A DNA stretch of 64,000 bases, taken from assembly GCA_964019415.1 (NCBI GenBank), contig OZ025869.1:13952455-14016454 (forward strand). Direction: 5' to 3'. The notes beneath the pieces are model-generated. The model saw only the letters and a list, made by a program, of their open reading frames with translations. It did not search any database and was not told the origin of the DNA. This document shows positions 13,202 to 25,185 of the stretch, piece after piece. This DNA comes from Ianthella basta (lineage: Eukaryota > Porifera > Demospongiae > Verongiida > Ianthellidae). Position 1 is the stretch's first letter. Every line of letters starts with the position of its first letter. A program made the translations under genes and the position numbers.

Positions 13202-14668
13202 CTAAACTACAGTTGCATTTCCACTGACACCAGTAATCTGTACGTGGTGTCTTCTATGATAGACAGGATTCTGGCAGCTCCTCCCACCACAGCTGTTGCG
13301 GCAGCACTTCTTTCTGCCACTACACTGGGAGTCAGTCCTGCAGCGTGAGGCACAGTGCCACTTCCGTCTGCCCCAACATCTCCGGACATGTGGGCAGCTG
13401 CCAGCTGCAAAATGCAATTAATCACAATTAAACATAAAATTGGAGCAGATTAGAATTGTACTGTTTTTCTTACGTTTGATCTTGGCTGGGCACCATTTAG
13501 TGGGAACACATCTGTTGCGCTTTGTGTCAATGACTTGTCCACTTGGGCATGTACACCCAGGTCTGCATCTTATTCTGCACCTCAGCCATTTATAATTGCC
13601 ACAGGTCTTTCTACAGGGACTGGCACATCTGGAGTACACCTGACCTCTCACCGGGCAGCTTTCTGAGTGAAATAACCAGCCAACATTAAGTATATGTGTA
13701 CAATAGCAATAATGTATTATAATCAAATAACCATGCAATAGAAGCATATCTGAAGGACACACTGATGTAATCTAACTTACTTGGCATGCACTTCCGCTTG
13801 CACTGGGAAAAGGTTCTAAAGTTGTTTCCATTGCCACCGCAGCCGCCGTAATAGAACTTCTGACACTTCTTGAGCCTCGAGTTGTAGTAGTAACGTGGAA
13901 TACGGGCTCTGCAGTGACCAACTTCACATCTCATGTGGCAGACACCTTTGAGGACAAATATGTCAATACCGTTATGTGTGAGACCTTTGGCTTATCAAAC
14001 CACAAGCATTATACAGTAATTGTGGAACATGACAATAATTATATAATTCATGGTGGAAGATTAAAAATTAGCTTACTGCACTTCTGCTGGCACTGGGAAA
14101 GCGTCCTGAAGTTGTTCCCATTGCCCCCACATCCGCCGTAATAGAACCTCTGACACTGTCCTGTCCTTGAATTGTAGTAATAACGCAGAATGCGAGCTCT
14201 GCAGTGTCCAACTCGAGGACTCAGGGAGCACACATCTGCAGAAAGACAGGAAGGCAGCAATTAGTGTATGCATGGGATGCTGCTGTGGTCCTATAGAATG
14301 AGCTATTCTGGACTTGGTCTCTCTTGAATCATAAAATTAATAGGATAAAGTACAAAACTCAATGTTAGGGAAGTGCAATTCAGTTTCCTTTTCCAATTAC
14401 TTGGTCAAACATCACAGACACACGTAGCTATACAGGTGATACTTGCATTCAGTTCTATAGTATCCCATTTAGTCATGTGCACGTGCGTACCATGGAAGTA
14501 TGTAGCTGTATATTAAATACTATAGTGAGTCATATGTATATACATTAGGCTCTTCTGCAGTTTAATTTTGGTGTATTTGAACTCACTTTTTGGTTTTATC
14601 TTCCACCCATCAGACAGAGGAAGCAAGATGGCCAGCAAGACCACCAACAGTGGGAGACCTTTCCACAT
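13202..14668 (-). CDS. Secreted multi-domain protease inhibitor: signal peptide, Kunitz, Kunitz, TIL, WAP (five exons)
   Basis: The gene encodes a predicted 265-aa secreted inhibitor in five exons: 14668-14587, 14235-14077, 13945-13781, 13662-13474 and 13404-13202. All introns are GT-AG and phase 1, and the pieces stay in frame (798 nt). Exon 1 encodes a signal peptide (MWKGLPLLVVLLAILLPLSDG). Exons 2 and 3 are each one Kunitz/BPTI domain, with the six-cysteine spacing, YYYNSR, FYYGGCGGN and NNF. The P1 position after the second cysteine is Arg in both (GHCRARI), which predicts trypsin-like targets. Exon 4 is a trypsin-inhibitor-like cysteine-rich domain (CPVRGQVYSRC to CVPTKWC). Exon 5 is a WAP four-disulfide core with the hallmark CSGRKKCC. 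Each domain sits on a symmetric phase-1 exon, as expected from exon shuffling. A defence or antiprotease role is inferred. The structure was deduced by eye from splice sites and phase, and is strongly self-consistent. Confidence 0.9.
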
Positions 14669-14722
14669 CGCTGTGCTCCGGTATAGTGCTATTCACTTGC
14701 AATTGGTTTGCGACAGCAGCGT

Positions 14723-14732
14723 GTTTATATAG
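14723..14732 (-). promoter_or_regulatory. TATA box of the protease-inhibitor gene
   Basis: On the minus strand CTATATAAAC lies about 55-64 bp upstream of the ATG at 14668. A CCAATTG sequence sits between it and the ATG. This implies a very short 5' UTR. Confidence 0.65.
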
Positions 14733-16130
14733 ACAAGGTGGGGTGTGACCCGCCCTCGCTACCTTCTGTACACAAATCACCTTTCAGTGGCTTACAATTG
14801 GTCAAGAGTTCCCTTCCTTCCACATTTGAACTTGTGGGAAGAGGACCATTCAAAAATGAATAGGTGGCAGAATTTGGATAGCTATAGTCTTGTATATTAT
14901 GTTCCTATATAAATCTTCTTCAACTTACAGCAGCAATTTGTGTTAATGTATAGGTGCAAGGATGCCAAATAAGCTCTGTAGTCAAGCTCTTAAATGTCAT
15001 TTAATATATTTTTACCCTTATATGGAAGGTTTACAGGCATTAACTTATAAATACATGCAATAATGCAACCGGTTCAGATGTGTATTTAAAATCAGTTTGT
15101 TACATGAAATAGTTTGGTCACTTGCTTCTCTTGTTGAATGTATAATTAAGCTACCCATGCATGCAGGTATGTGGGTAAATAACTCACTTTGGTGCCTATG
15201 ATATAGTGCAAGGAGATCAAAATGAAGAACATGAAAGCATGATTCTCTCTCCCTCTCTTCCTCCCTCCTTCTCTCATCAGTACTTTTTCTCTCCTATATG
15301 TATTACATACAGCATCTATATGTGCATGTGTGCTTAATGTCTATTGTTGTGTGTATAGACATATAGAATAATATTGAATGTGTGCACATGTGTGCCTTCA
15401 GTTCGTGAATGCATTTGAATGTCAGTGTCATGCATGCGGAGCACTCACAGTGATGGTTTGGTTCATGCAGCACCTGACTATGTAGGTTGATGCTTGTACA
15501 GCCACAGAGAATTGTCAGAGAGAACGTCAACATGTTGTGGCAATTTCCTACTATGCAGTAACTACATACTTTGAAATGAATCAAACAGTGCACTTCAAAA
15601 TCTAAGAGCTGAATGGAGAATTGTGACGGGTTTTCCTAGGTGTTATTAATTGACAATTGCTTTCCTTGACTATGTAATCCTGTAACTATGATGACAAGTA
15701 CCAGGCTGCCGGAATGCCCATTCACACCTTTCCCCATGTGCAAGCACAAAGCATTGCCATTCAGTTCTATTCATAAGTGAACGATTGTACATTGGTAACG
15801 TAACGTTGTGTTTGGTTGTGCATTCACTTGCTATGAACATTTTGCAATTGTGCATGAATGCTTGCCAACCCATGTACACCCATCATATTGTGGCCATTCT
15901 GTACATTGAACATATAAGCCAGGTGGAGAGAGCCGCAGTATAAGCTATATAGTATTGACTATGCATCACTGTCTGGTGCATGGAAATTAATGTATAACAA
16001 ATAGTTCATACCCTTATTACCCTTACTTATATTGCTTTAATTTTGCTGTTCTCAAAAATTAATGAAATTGTGCTTCTAGATTGTATTCAGACAGCAGCTT
16101 CCAAGAATTGTTGCTGAATAATTAACCACC
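14733..16130. other. Intergenic stretch without visible genes
   Basis: I see only AT-rich sequence, a short CT-rich run at about 15246-15295 and short motif-less ORFs. Confidence 0.5.
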
Positions 16131-16136
16131 ATTTCA

Positions 16137-16752
16137 TAGTCGCTGTCAGCATTGATTCTGTGGAAACATGTTTTGAGGCAGGAGTCAAGTTAAACTTAAT
16201 AGTATATGTTGCATGGGCACACAAGTGCATGGTGCATATATAGTCTTGGGGATTGTAGACAAAAGGAAGAGCATCATTCATGATTGAGTGAAGGCAGCAC
16301 TGGATGCTGCTTACACCTTCTTTGACAAGGAAGTTGATGTACTTTACTACAGCCAGAGTGATTCAATGAGAGATCGCTCTCCTCCTGATCTGAAACCCTT
16401 TTGTCTGTACGTAGTTCATTAGAGCTACTGGGGAGTGCACTGGCAGAGGCTGCAGTCAAGTATTTGGCATCTGTGAGTTCCTGCGCCACAGCCATTCACA
16501 GTTGTAAAGAAGCAGTAGATTGGTGTATAATGAACATCCTGAAACTGAATCCACCCTGACAAAGTGGGGAAGAAGAGTTGATGGTGGTACATTATCGGCT
16601 AGGGGTACTACTACTGTAGGTGCTGCAGTAGGTGGTGGACACTTATATGGAGCAGCCCAAATACTCAGCAATACTCCCAAGGCCCATGTGCATCAGGACT
16701 ATTTTAAATTTCATGCTCTCAGTAGCAATGCTGATTATTATCTCCTCATGTA
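16137..16752 (+). pseudogene. Decayed effector copy related to gene D
   Basis: The sequence parallels the effector part of gene D (about 37580-38230). It starts at the stretch corresponding to SIDSVAECFDAGG, continues through a FFDKEVDVLYYSQSDSM-like segment near 16318-16370, and ends in the AVGGGHLYGAAQIL and HALSSNAD-like segments at 16630-16740. Several frameshifts and deletions are present, including loss of most of the first hydrophobic segment. There is no CARD nearby. Confidence 0.75.
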
Positions 16753-17934
16753 ACTAAGTACGCACTCTGCATACACATAAATAGTCATGATTACACAACT
16801 GACAGTAATATACACAAAAGTGCACATGCTCATTCTTGTGAGTCCATACATTGCCCACAGTGGGACAATTGCATGATGCAGCTACTATATATTGAAATTT
16901 CTCTGCTCAGGAACTATATATGGGAAACCGCAGTGCAGGACTCTGAATGGAGAAGTCAGAGAAGGAGAACAAATAAACAAACAAAGTACACTCAGATGTG
17001 GCAATGATTCAGCGATGTATGAGTGGTGCATGGCATAGGGTGGAAGCTTATGCTGGTCACGCTAAAACAGTGCAAGTTAAACCTATACATGTTCACGTTG
17101 CATGCTGTTGAACATGTTAGGAGATCATGGGTACACAGTGAAACTGCTATTAGTAACTTGGTAGACTTTTGAGTGGTAACGTAGAAGGAAGCAATCACTG
17201 ACTGTTAACTGTTATATAAACTGTTATTGCTGTTCAGCTCCACCGCACTCATAATTAAATTGTATGTTTGAAAGTTTGAAATAGTACATGTGCAGCCAGA
17301 ATAGCTATCACTGTTAGACTAGCTAGCTAGTATAGCTAATGATAAACATGTCTTGTGACATATGCTGGAGTGATCATGCTTCAATCCCCATACATGATAT
17401 ACATACATACATATGAATGTTTGTAACATTATGTGCATAATACATGCATATAGATGTATATCTGACACTGTGCTGGGTCTTCACACTTTCTCAGAGCTAT
17501 TTCTGGCTGGCTGTTGGCTGAGTTAAACCTCAAAGTCTTCCCAAAGTTACCTATTGTGAAATTGCGGATTGCACAACCTACCGTGTTCCTAGTCTGTATG
17601 TCTGCTATATAGACTGTTAATTAGGCATCATGCTGATGATTGGACAATGATTGCTGAGACTAGTACAAGAGATACAACACATGACTACCACCCTGGCCAT
17701 ATGCATGGACAAGGCACGTGACCAATCAATTCTAGACGCTAACCAACATCTTTAAGGAATATGGAGTAATTAAAAATAGGTACGTATGTGCACATGCATG
17801 TGTGTGTGTGTATGTGTGTGTGTACTGTCAGCAAATCAATTATATTCACGATGTTTACAGGTTAAAGTTGTAGGGTCATGAGTTGCCCTTAGCTGTGACC
17901 AGTACCAGAAAGTGTTTATTCACTTTATCAGATT
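16753..17934. repeat. Dispersed repeat sequence shared with 28612-28880, 40146-40440 and 53920-54170
   Basis: Bases 16800-17050 match 53920-54170 (landmark ACACAAAAGTGCACATG). Bases 17091-17480 match 28612-28880 and 40146-40440 (landmarks TGTTGAACATGTTA and GTGCAGCCAGAAT). No coding sequence is visible. Confidence 0.6.
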
Positions 17935-18232
17935 CTGTGGCTAGTGTAGTTTAAGAAAGTTCACAACCCGTAAACTATTAAGTCGCTGGTGTGTGTACAC
18001 AGTTCAACTAGATGTTCCCAAAAGCAGTTACAAGACCATGAGAACCCAATTGCAATGCATGCATGTGAACTGATCGTTGAGCAGTAAATACATAGCTATA
18101 TAATGAACAATACATCACTTTAAGTAGTATGGGTCAACTGCTGAGCTATCCCTGGCAAGAGGGTTCGACTATGAGAGGCCTTTGCAAGTGACTAGCTGCC
18201 AAAGTGTTTGTAAGTATTTGTAAGTATGGTGT

Positions 18233-18320
<88 letters not shown>

Positions 18321-18832
18321 CTGTTACTCATTGACTCCATTTTCCTTATTTTTGTACCTTGGTCTTAATAAGGAAAATGTTTGCCCCGTGGGTGTGCAGG
18401 GGTGTGGGTGTGTGGGTGTGGGTAGGTGGGTGTGTATGTGTGTATGTATTTACGTGTGCATGTGTGTACGTGTGCATGGCAACATTGCATGCAGTGGAGG
18501 ATCATGACCTGCAAAGTGGAGTAGGCAGTGACATCTGGGTTGTGTCCACAGTTTGTGTTACTGTAATTTCATATTCTTGTTTCCGTGAATGGTATGAGGG
18601 GGATTGGGAATTCCATAACTTGTAATAATACTTTTCTCCTTATTTGGATTAAGCTGTCACTGTGCGTAAGGGGTCTACAAGGGCTATGTACGAGCAGTCC
18701 CTTCTCACTTCTTCCGTGGGGCGGGGCGGGGCATGTGACTAACTACCCCGCCCACATATGCATTCTCTAAAACCTTGCGGTCGGAGAGTGGCCACGCTAC
18801 ATTCACCACAAGTTTGAAAACCTAGTTGCAAT
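17935..18832. promoter_or_regulatory. 5' flank of gene A, paralogous to the gene B flank (46598-47383)
   Basis: The flank matches 46598-47383 in order: TAAACTATTAAGTC-like start, ACCATGAG, the AACTGCTGAGCTAT tract, a long (GT)n array, TGGAGGATCATGACCTGCAAA, and GGGTTGTGTCCACA. The conserved GCGGTC...GAGAGT and ACATTCACCAC stretches lie within about 65 bp of the CARD start codon in both copies. Regulatory function is inferred from position only; I see no clear TATA box in this copy. Confidence 0.45.
18235..18313. repeat. (GT)n microsatellite
   Basis: An uninterrupted GT dinucleotide run of about 79 bp. It is orthologous in position to the (GT)n at 46851-46978 in the gene B flank. Confidence 0.95.
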
Positions 18833-21800
18833 ATGGACGCAAGTAGGAAAACGGCGTTGAGAAAACACCACCAAGACCTACGAAGGGGCCTTATTCCCCG
18901 AAACTTCCTACCAGATCTTCAAACGCTATTGACAGAAGTGGAGTACTCTGAGATAAGGGACCGCGAAGACAGAGTTGCTATAGTTGACGCGCTTGTTGAA
19001 GTCTTACTCACGAAGGAGAATTGGCACTTTGAAGAGTTTTGCGCCGTTCTGACAAGGAACGGGTACGAACATTGGGCGAAGACGCTACAAGAGGAAGCAG
19101 ATCAAAGAGAGGGTAAGCTAACGAATAGCGATTGGCATAGATAAGGTGGGGGCGGGGATTTCCGGAAACACTTTGCGCCGCCTTCAGTATTGTAAGCTAT
19201 ATCTCAGCTTCTCTTTAAGCTACAATAACGCCACTTATATCAGGCAACTGCTACAGGATAGCGCTATAAATGATGCAAGATTTAACTCCATCGTTCCATC
19301 CCTGGTCCAAGGTAGAGACTGTAGGCTCAAATATGCTTTCAGTTTTGACAATATGTTGGTAGCATTTTCGGATTCACCTACCTTTTGCGATCTGTATGAG
19401 ACTTTTTTCATCCAATTCCGTTAGGTAGAAGCTGAATTACAAGCTTCTGAATATTGTTACCGTACGATTTTTTTCTGACACGTAGTAATAGGAATTACGG
19501 TATGTACGAATCACGCGCGCATGACGTCACTGAATAACGCAGTCACGTTTAGTAGAACAAGAACATTCGTCGCTTGCGAGCAGTAACCGAGCGCTTGGCA
19601 TCGCACAGCGATGACTGCGATTCGACTCCCGTATAGCTAGTTTCGCGAAACTGCAGGTTTCGCCGTCGCAAAAGTTGAGTTGTCGGTGAGTGCGAAGATT
19701 TTAAAGAGTACATCTTTGCCCACAGGCGCAATAGCATCAAAGCTTCCAAAATTACCTAAAGTCCGAAGCCTTTTCAACTTCGCTTAAGCAGGACACCATT
19801 TAATAGCGAATAAGCGTTGTTGAACATCCAGATTCGACCCTACGCCACTGATTACAGCACTTTCGCGTTCTTTCTAATAGCCAGCTGGCTGAAAGGTGGC
19901 CCACTACACATTACCCTAGAAACTGAGCGCCCATTACTCAAAGCCAGTACTATCAGTCAGCATGAAAGTACTAAGGTCTGATAGATCTGCCAACGATCTT
20001 TCGTTTGATACCAAGTTTGCTGAGTTTCGTTTCTTCTGGTACCAGCGGCAAGCTCTTTAATTTGACATACCACGCGGTATTATCGAATCGGTCAGACATT
20101 TTTGCTGCGATTGCGCAAGACGTCTGCAATATCTATCCAAGGGCTAGTCGAGATATTGATACCGAAAATATCGGTAGACGGTAATTCCGGAAATATTGCG
20201 CGTAACTCAGAAAATGGGGCGTCTAGTGAGCTCGTGCGCAATGCAGGAGGGACCCTTCGTACTGCTGACGGTGGTTGGTACTTCATATATGCCAGAAGAG
20301 GTAAAAGGTATAGAAATAATAATAACAATTGGAAGGATCAATCAAAATGCAACCCAAAGTGAAAGTAAACATAGAAGTTGGTGCTAGCTATCAGTTATTT
20401 CTTACAAGCACTACAGAAAAAGAGAGTTTTTTTCGATTGCTTTCTCTTGTATCCAGCACACTGATAGTGACACCATTTGGCACAGGTGCCATCGCATCCA
20501 ATCCAGTACTTCTGCTCCTCATCTGACTCCTCCCAGTAGTTTGCACCACAAACATAACAAGTGTCATCATCCTCAGCCGAAGACTCTTCACTGTCAGGGG
20601 TTGTGCCTGCTTGTGGCGATGCTTATTTCACCTTCCCTGCCTTCTTGTCCTGCTCCCCCTTGAGCAGTTCCACAAATTCATCAGAGGTGATTACTTCCCC
20701 CTCAAGCCGAACCCGTGTCTTGCTCCTGGTGCGTGCAGGTTGCTTCCTGACTTCTAGTACCTTTCGGAAGTAGTCACGCAAGTGAGTCCTGATGAATGGA
20801 CTAGTGGACACACTTGTCTGCTGCCCACAACTGCCACAGGTGACCTGGTGTTTCCCCTGGCTCAACTCTTCCATCTGAGCAGAACGAAAGATGCTGGAAG
20901 GACCTAGCTTGGATGTCACTGCATTGCGTGATAGGGGGAAAATCCCGCATCCCCTAAAACTGCCGGTGCACTGTGCCGGGGTAAGTGACTGTTCCCACAG
21001 CTTTGCAATGAGTCCTGGGAGTGCCTCTTTAGATACATTGGTACCTCTGGTCTCCAGTTTCCATTGCTTCAGAACTGTCACCCATGTCTTTTTCACTGGG
21101 CCAAAAACACCAACATCAAGAGGCTGCAGGATGTGTGTGCAGTTTGGCGGTAAACAAAACAACTTCACATTTGCCTCCTGTGCTGTGCAAATAAGCTCCA
21201 AGCTGATGTGTGAATGGTGGCTGTCAAAAAATAAATACACTGGACCGGTGGCTGTCAGTTGGCCAACAGCAGGGAGGAACAGCTTCTTGAACCAAGAGAG
21301 AAAGTTAGCACCATCCATCCATCCTGATTCACTTGCACCATACCTGCATCCAGCAGGCCCCCCTTTCATCCACTGTTGATACATATTCTTTGCCTTATAC
21401 AAAATAAACGGGGGCAATCGCTGACCATTGGCACAGCAGCACACATGGACTGTAGTGTGCTCCCTTCCTGTACCACCACCCACTTCATGGAGGGATTGTG
21501 CTCCTTGTTTGCAAAGCAACTTCTTGGAAGTGGTAGATGTACAGAAGGCGGTTTCGTTGCAATTCCACAGTCTGCAAGCTACCTCAGGATCTTTCGGATC
21601 CAGATGATCCTCTGCAAGGCTGGACTCCAGGCGGTCAAAGAAAGCATCAACGGTGTCCTTGTTTGCTGCTTCTGCTCGTCGCTTGCTGAGATGCTGTGGT
21701 TTTCGCTCTGTCAAAGTGGGCCATCGCTTTAGGAATCATTGCCACCAATCCTTATCAGGCATTCCATTGGGGAAAGGATTAACAATACCGCTCTCTCGGA

Positions 21801-23954
21801 TGAAATCTGAGAGTACTACTGTTACCAACTCCCTGGTAATACCAAAACCCATCTCAGCTAGAACCTGGCAAGTGAAAACAATCTCCTGTTCCTCACAGTA
21901 TGACAGAACAGTTGGAGCACCAGCTCCAACCTTGCTCAACTTGCCAGAAACATGATCATGTAGAGTACTGTTTGGTATGTTGAACATTTTGGCAGCTGCG
22001 TGAATACTCATTCCCTTCTTGATCTCATCTAATGCACTTTGCATTGACTCTTGTGAATAACGGACAACTTTCTTAGGTTTGCAAGCCATGTTAACTCCAC
22101 AAGTGTGAGTTTCAAATAATGCGCGTGCAATTGATTGCTGTCTGTGGGGCAAGGTGCTAGGTGTCAATTTTTGATTACTTGTCACCTGTAGCGGAAACGA
22201 ATTATAGTGCTGAGTCGAAGCCTGCATGTGTCATCGTAGCTACCCTTTCTGAGACACAGGCGACTTTTACAGTGGAGTTTAGCAAGTTTGCAGAAGGTTT
22301 TTGTATCGTATAGACGCCCAATTAATGCGGCGAGTAAGCGCGGCTTAATCAGATGTTTGGTTATGCGGCTTCATAAAGCCGCATTATTTATTGTTGTCGA
22401 AGAAGAGCAAGAAGGAGAAATCATACGATCCAGCGTAGAAGAGTCAAGTGATGGTACTTGCAGTTAAGGTGAGTAGCGCAGCAGTATTACCATCAGCAGA
22501 GGTAGGAGAACGAACCGTTAGTCTGGTTTCCGGAAATCCCCTCCTTTCCGGAAATCCCCGCCCTTACCTTAAATAATGTAGGGATAAGTGATGCGCAAGG
22601 TAGCAATGGCATTTCCACATGTGATAGTTTGAATTCTGGACACTGATAAGCCTAGATGCATTCAGTCCACCGCTTAGTGAAAGAACATGTTGCACCTAGC
22701 TTCAATGCTTATAATTGTTTTGGACAAGTTTGAAACTAATCGTTTCCCTTTATCAATTTTGCTGTGTCCGGAAATCAAATTCCTACTGGAAATCCATATA
22801 GCCTATTCTCTAGAATACATTACACTTGTACGTGGAGCTCTTGTACTATTGGTGTATACACATATGGAAGGCCCCTCACTCCATTGTTTACAGGGCTTGT
22901 AACGCTGGACGTAATTGATGTGGACAGTACAGTTGGAGTTGGGGCACATGGTCAGTGTAAGTTGCACAAAAGATCGATTAAGGTCAACATTGATGCTATA
23001 ACAAAGATGTTTAAAAGAAGAGGCAGGCTCATCCAGAATTTGGAAGGATTTGGCACAGAAGTGATAATTATCGGCCAAAAAGTGCTGCAAGCTCTAGAAG
23101 AAGTTGATAATGAAGAAATCAAGCGCCTCTACCAAGTGGATGAAGCTCTGCACCATATTAAATCGGTTGCTGAGATTGCCTATACTTTCTTGGACAGGGT
23201 GAATGATGTAATTTACTACTGCCAGGGTGATTCCATGGCAGCTGCGAAAGGAGGATTAAGTTCCTCGCCAAGAGATCTGAAACCCTTGCGTAATTTGATG
23301 CATCTGTTAGAGAATTCTTTGAAAAAGGCTGAAAACAATTATGCAGAGCTTATGGGTGCAAGCAGCAAAGCTATTTGCAGCTGTGATGAAGCAGCACAAG
23401 GTTGTGAAAGCAAAGAGAGAGAGTTGCGGAAGAAGAAGGGAGCAGCAAGGGGTATTGGTGGAACAGCGGCCGGTGCACTGATGGTTGCAAGTGGTGGAGC
23501 AGTGGCCGGGGGTGTCGCTGCATCAGTTGTTGCTGGAGTCTTCACATTTGGGATAGGCACTGTAGTGGGGTTGGGCCTCACTGCTGCTGCTGGTGTTGGT
23601 CTTGGAGCAGCTGGTGCGGCTGCTGGAGCAGGAACAGTTGCGCTGACACGCTACATTGCCAATAAGTATAAGAAGGCTGAAGCCTCATTCAGGAATGTTC
23701 GAGATGGGTTTAAAGCTGTCTTAGATTGTGCACACAATCTTAAAGAGGAAGTGGCTCAAGTTCATACCATTCAAGGAAATCTTGCAGCACAAGTTGACAA
23801 CATTGAGCTCAGTCTTGAAATTGAAGACATCACTTTGATCAAAGATACTCTGGAGCGCTTGAATATGGTATGCACTGACAGTTATGACATTACCTCTAAG
23901 TGCAGAGATCAAGTGAAGAGTATGATGGATAAACTTAATGATAGAATCAAGTAG
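18833..23954 (+). CDS. Gene A: CARD fused to glycine-rich hairpin effector domain (two exons)
   Basis: Exon 1 is 18833-19112 and exon 2 is 22894-23954; the intron is GT-AG, phase 1, 3781 bp, giving a predicted 446-aa protein. Residues 1-93 form a CARD (LRRGLIPRNFLPDLQ, LTEVEYSEI, ALVEVLLTKE, HFEEFCAVL, NGYEHWAKTL follow the six-helix CARD pattern). Residues about 115-275 are helical and contain EEIKRLYQVDEALHH, FLDRVNDVIYYCQGDSM and LKPLRNLMHLLE. Residues about 280-352 are a glycine/alanine-rich double hydrophobic segment. The C-terminal part carries KAEASFRNVRDG and MVCTDSYDITSKC. CARDs are known to assemble into death-fold filaments, so a CARD-triggered membrane effector is plausible but inferred. 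A pogo element (19144-22569) fills most of the intron; without it the intron would be about 353 bp. Gene B is its paralog. Confidence 0.82.
19144..22569 (-). mobile_element. pogo-type DNA transposon (3.4 kb) inserted in the intron of gene A
   Basis: Terminal inverted repeats of 25 bp (19144-19168 and 22545-22569) begin AGGTGGGGGCGGGG and AGGTAAGGGCGGGG and end TTTCCGGAAA; they match at 23 of 25 positions. A TA dinucleotide flanks each end (19142-19143 and 22570-22571), the target duplication of Tc1/mariner/pogo elements. The paralogous gene B intron has the uninterrupted site near 47690-47705 (GCATAAATAA). The minus strand encodes a broken transposase; the 1.2 kb downstream of it is CpG-rich and without a recognised gene. 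Confidence 0.88.
20395..22089 (-). pseudogene. pogo/Jerky-type transposase with C-terminal PHD finger, two in-frame stops
   Basis: One reading frame runs from ATG 22089 to TAA 20395. It has a psq-type helix-turn-helix (SMQSALDEIKKGMSIHAAAK) followed by IPNSTLHDHV. A TGA at about 21735 falls between DKDWWQ and FLKRWP. The DDE_1 domain then shows NCNETAF, YLFFDSHHSHIS and LQPLDVGVFGPVKKTW. A second in-frame stop (TAA, 20625-20623) precedes a 76-codon tail whose spacing (CYVCG, CDGTC, WCHYQC, CSAC) is a PHD-type zinc finger. The first catalytic acidic position reads NCNET where the family normally has an Asp, so the enzyme would be dead even without the stops. The inactivating changes are few, which suggests recent loss. 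Confidence 0.85.
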
Positions 23955-24929
23955 ACCAAATGGAATCAGACTAAAGATAGTAGGCCTTGACTGTAGTCAG
24001 TTTGCACAACTACTTTATAAATTTGTCAGTAGTAAATTGTGTTATTGAAAGAGATGAAATGCCGGCCAGGTGAAATATAGGTCATGTGAATACAACTTGA
24101 TAGTTTGTGCAGCTAGGAAGGAATGGCCACCTTCAAACAATCAAATGCAATTGCAAGCAGCACAAAACAGTAAATTACTGCAGTATAATATGATCATAGA
24201 CTATTTTGCATTTTGTTTCGAACAGGAATTCTAAGAGATCAACAAATTTGAACCTCAGCCGAGCTTCATCACTTTATAACCATTCCTATAGTAACCGTAT
24301 ATATAAGGGTTCAACTACCTATACTTTAACTATAAAAAGTATTACACCTAGTCTCTTACCCAGGCCATCTACAAAATTTATAATAGCTGGGATGCATTGG
24401 ATCGAAAGGGCCTGGGTACGAGGCTAAATTATAAATTGACCATAATTATAGGTTGCTGTGCAGCGATCTGACCCTATTGGCTATGTACATAAATATGGGA
24501 TAGAGCTAGTCATCAGTCTCCTTAATCAGTCATGCTTCATGGTGCAATGATAATCCAATCACTATGCATTTATAAAAGTAGCACTATAACTGTTATGATC
24601 ACTCAGGTGATGTTTGGCCACTTCAGCTGAACCATAGATCAAGCACACAGGACAAATATGCAATTAAAATTTAAACCTAATGTGATCATTAATTTTACAG
24701 TTTTCGTAAACTGGATGTAGTTAGCTGTAATCACAACCCTGGCAGTTTGGTGCTTGACTTATGTATAGCCAGGCTAGGTGTTATATATTATAGCATTTCC
24801 GGAGTTAGTTGCTGGGCATGCAGTGAGGTTGCTATAATCAGTATGCAGTTATGTAGCCAAGCATACTCAATTCGCTATAAATGAATATGCAAAAAGTGTG
24901 GTTACCGTGTTATTCTGATTTTTTGAAGT

Positions 24930-25185
24930 GGCATTTCAAAGTGGATTTGCTGTCGATTTTTGCATGTGATCTTCACGCAATCAGGAGAGGATGGCCCAAG
25001 TTTGTGCCAACTTGGAAGTATACATGTGTCAATACAAGTAGACAACATCGCTTATTGTATTATTTTAGGGATGACCTTTCTGTTTACGTGCTCAAAGCTG
25101 CCCTGCAGCAGTTGCAAGTGGACTGCACAGATTCTAACATTACAACCTTGAGTTGTATTGAAACCATAAAGACAAAGTGAATGAG
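24930..25185 (+). pseudogene. Relic of an effector C-terminal domain
   Basis: This is the same relic as at 11760-12040. Its last third reads ALQQLQVDCTDSNITTLSC and then KVNELN in shifting frames, which matches TLERLNMVCTDSYDITSKC and the KMDELND ending of intact effectors. Upstream parts are frameshifted. It lies 1 kb downstream of gene A. Confidence 0.6.

Noticed and set aside
19560..19640. Possible tRNA-like or SINE promoter (GATTCGACTCC resembling a B box)
   Set aside because: No matching T-stem, no convincing A box at the right distance and no cloverleaf pairing.
20102..20362. Small plus-strand ORF inside the pogo element
   Set aside because: No motif, no start context, and overlapping open frames on both strands; probably chance in a CpG-rich non-coding segment.
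20891..21955. Plus-strand ORFs opposite the pogo transposase
   Set aside because: The minus strand encodes recognisable HTH and DDE motifs; the plus-strand frames are shadows.
22764..22893. Upstream start for the gene A effector ORF
   Set aside because: The sequence before 22894 is homologous to intron sequence in gene B and ends in a polypyrimidine-AG acceptor in the correct phase.
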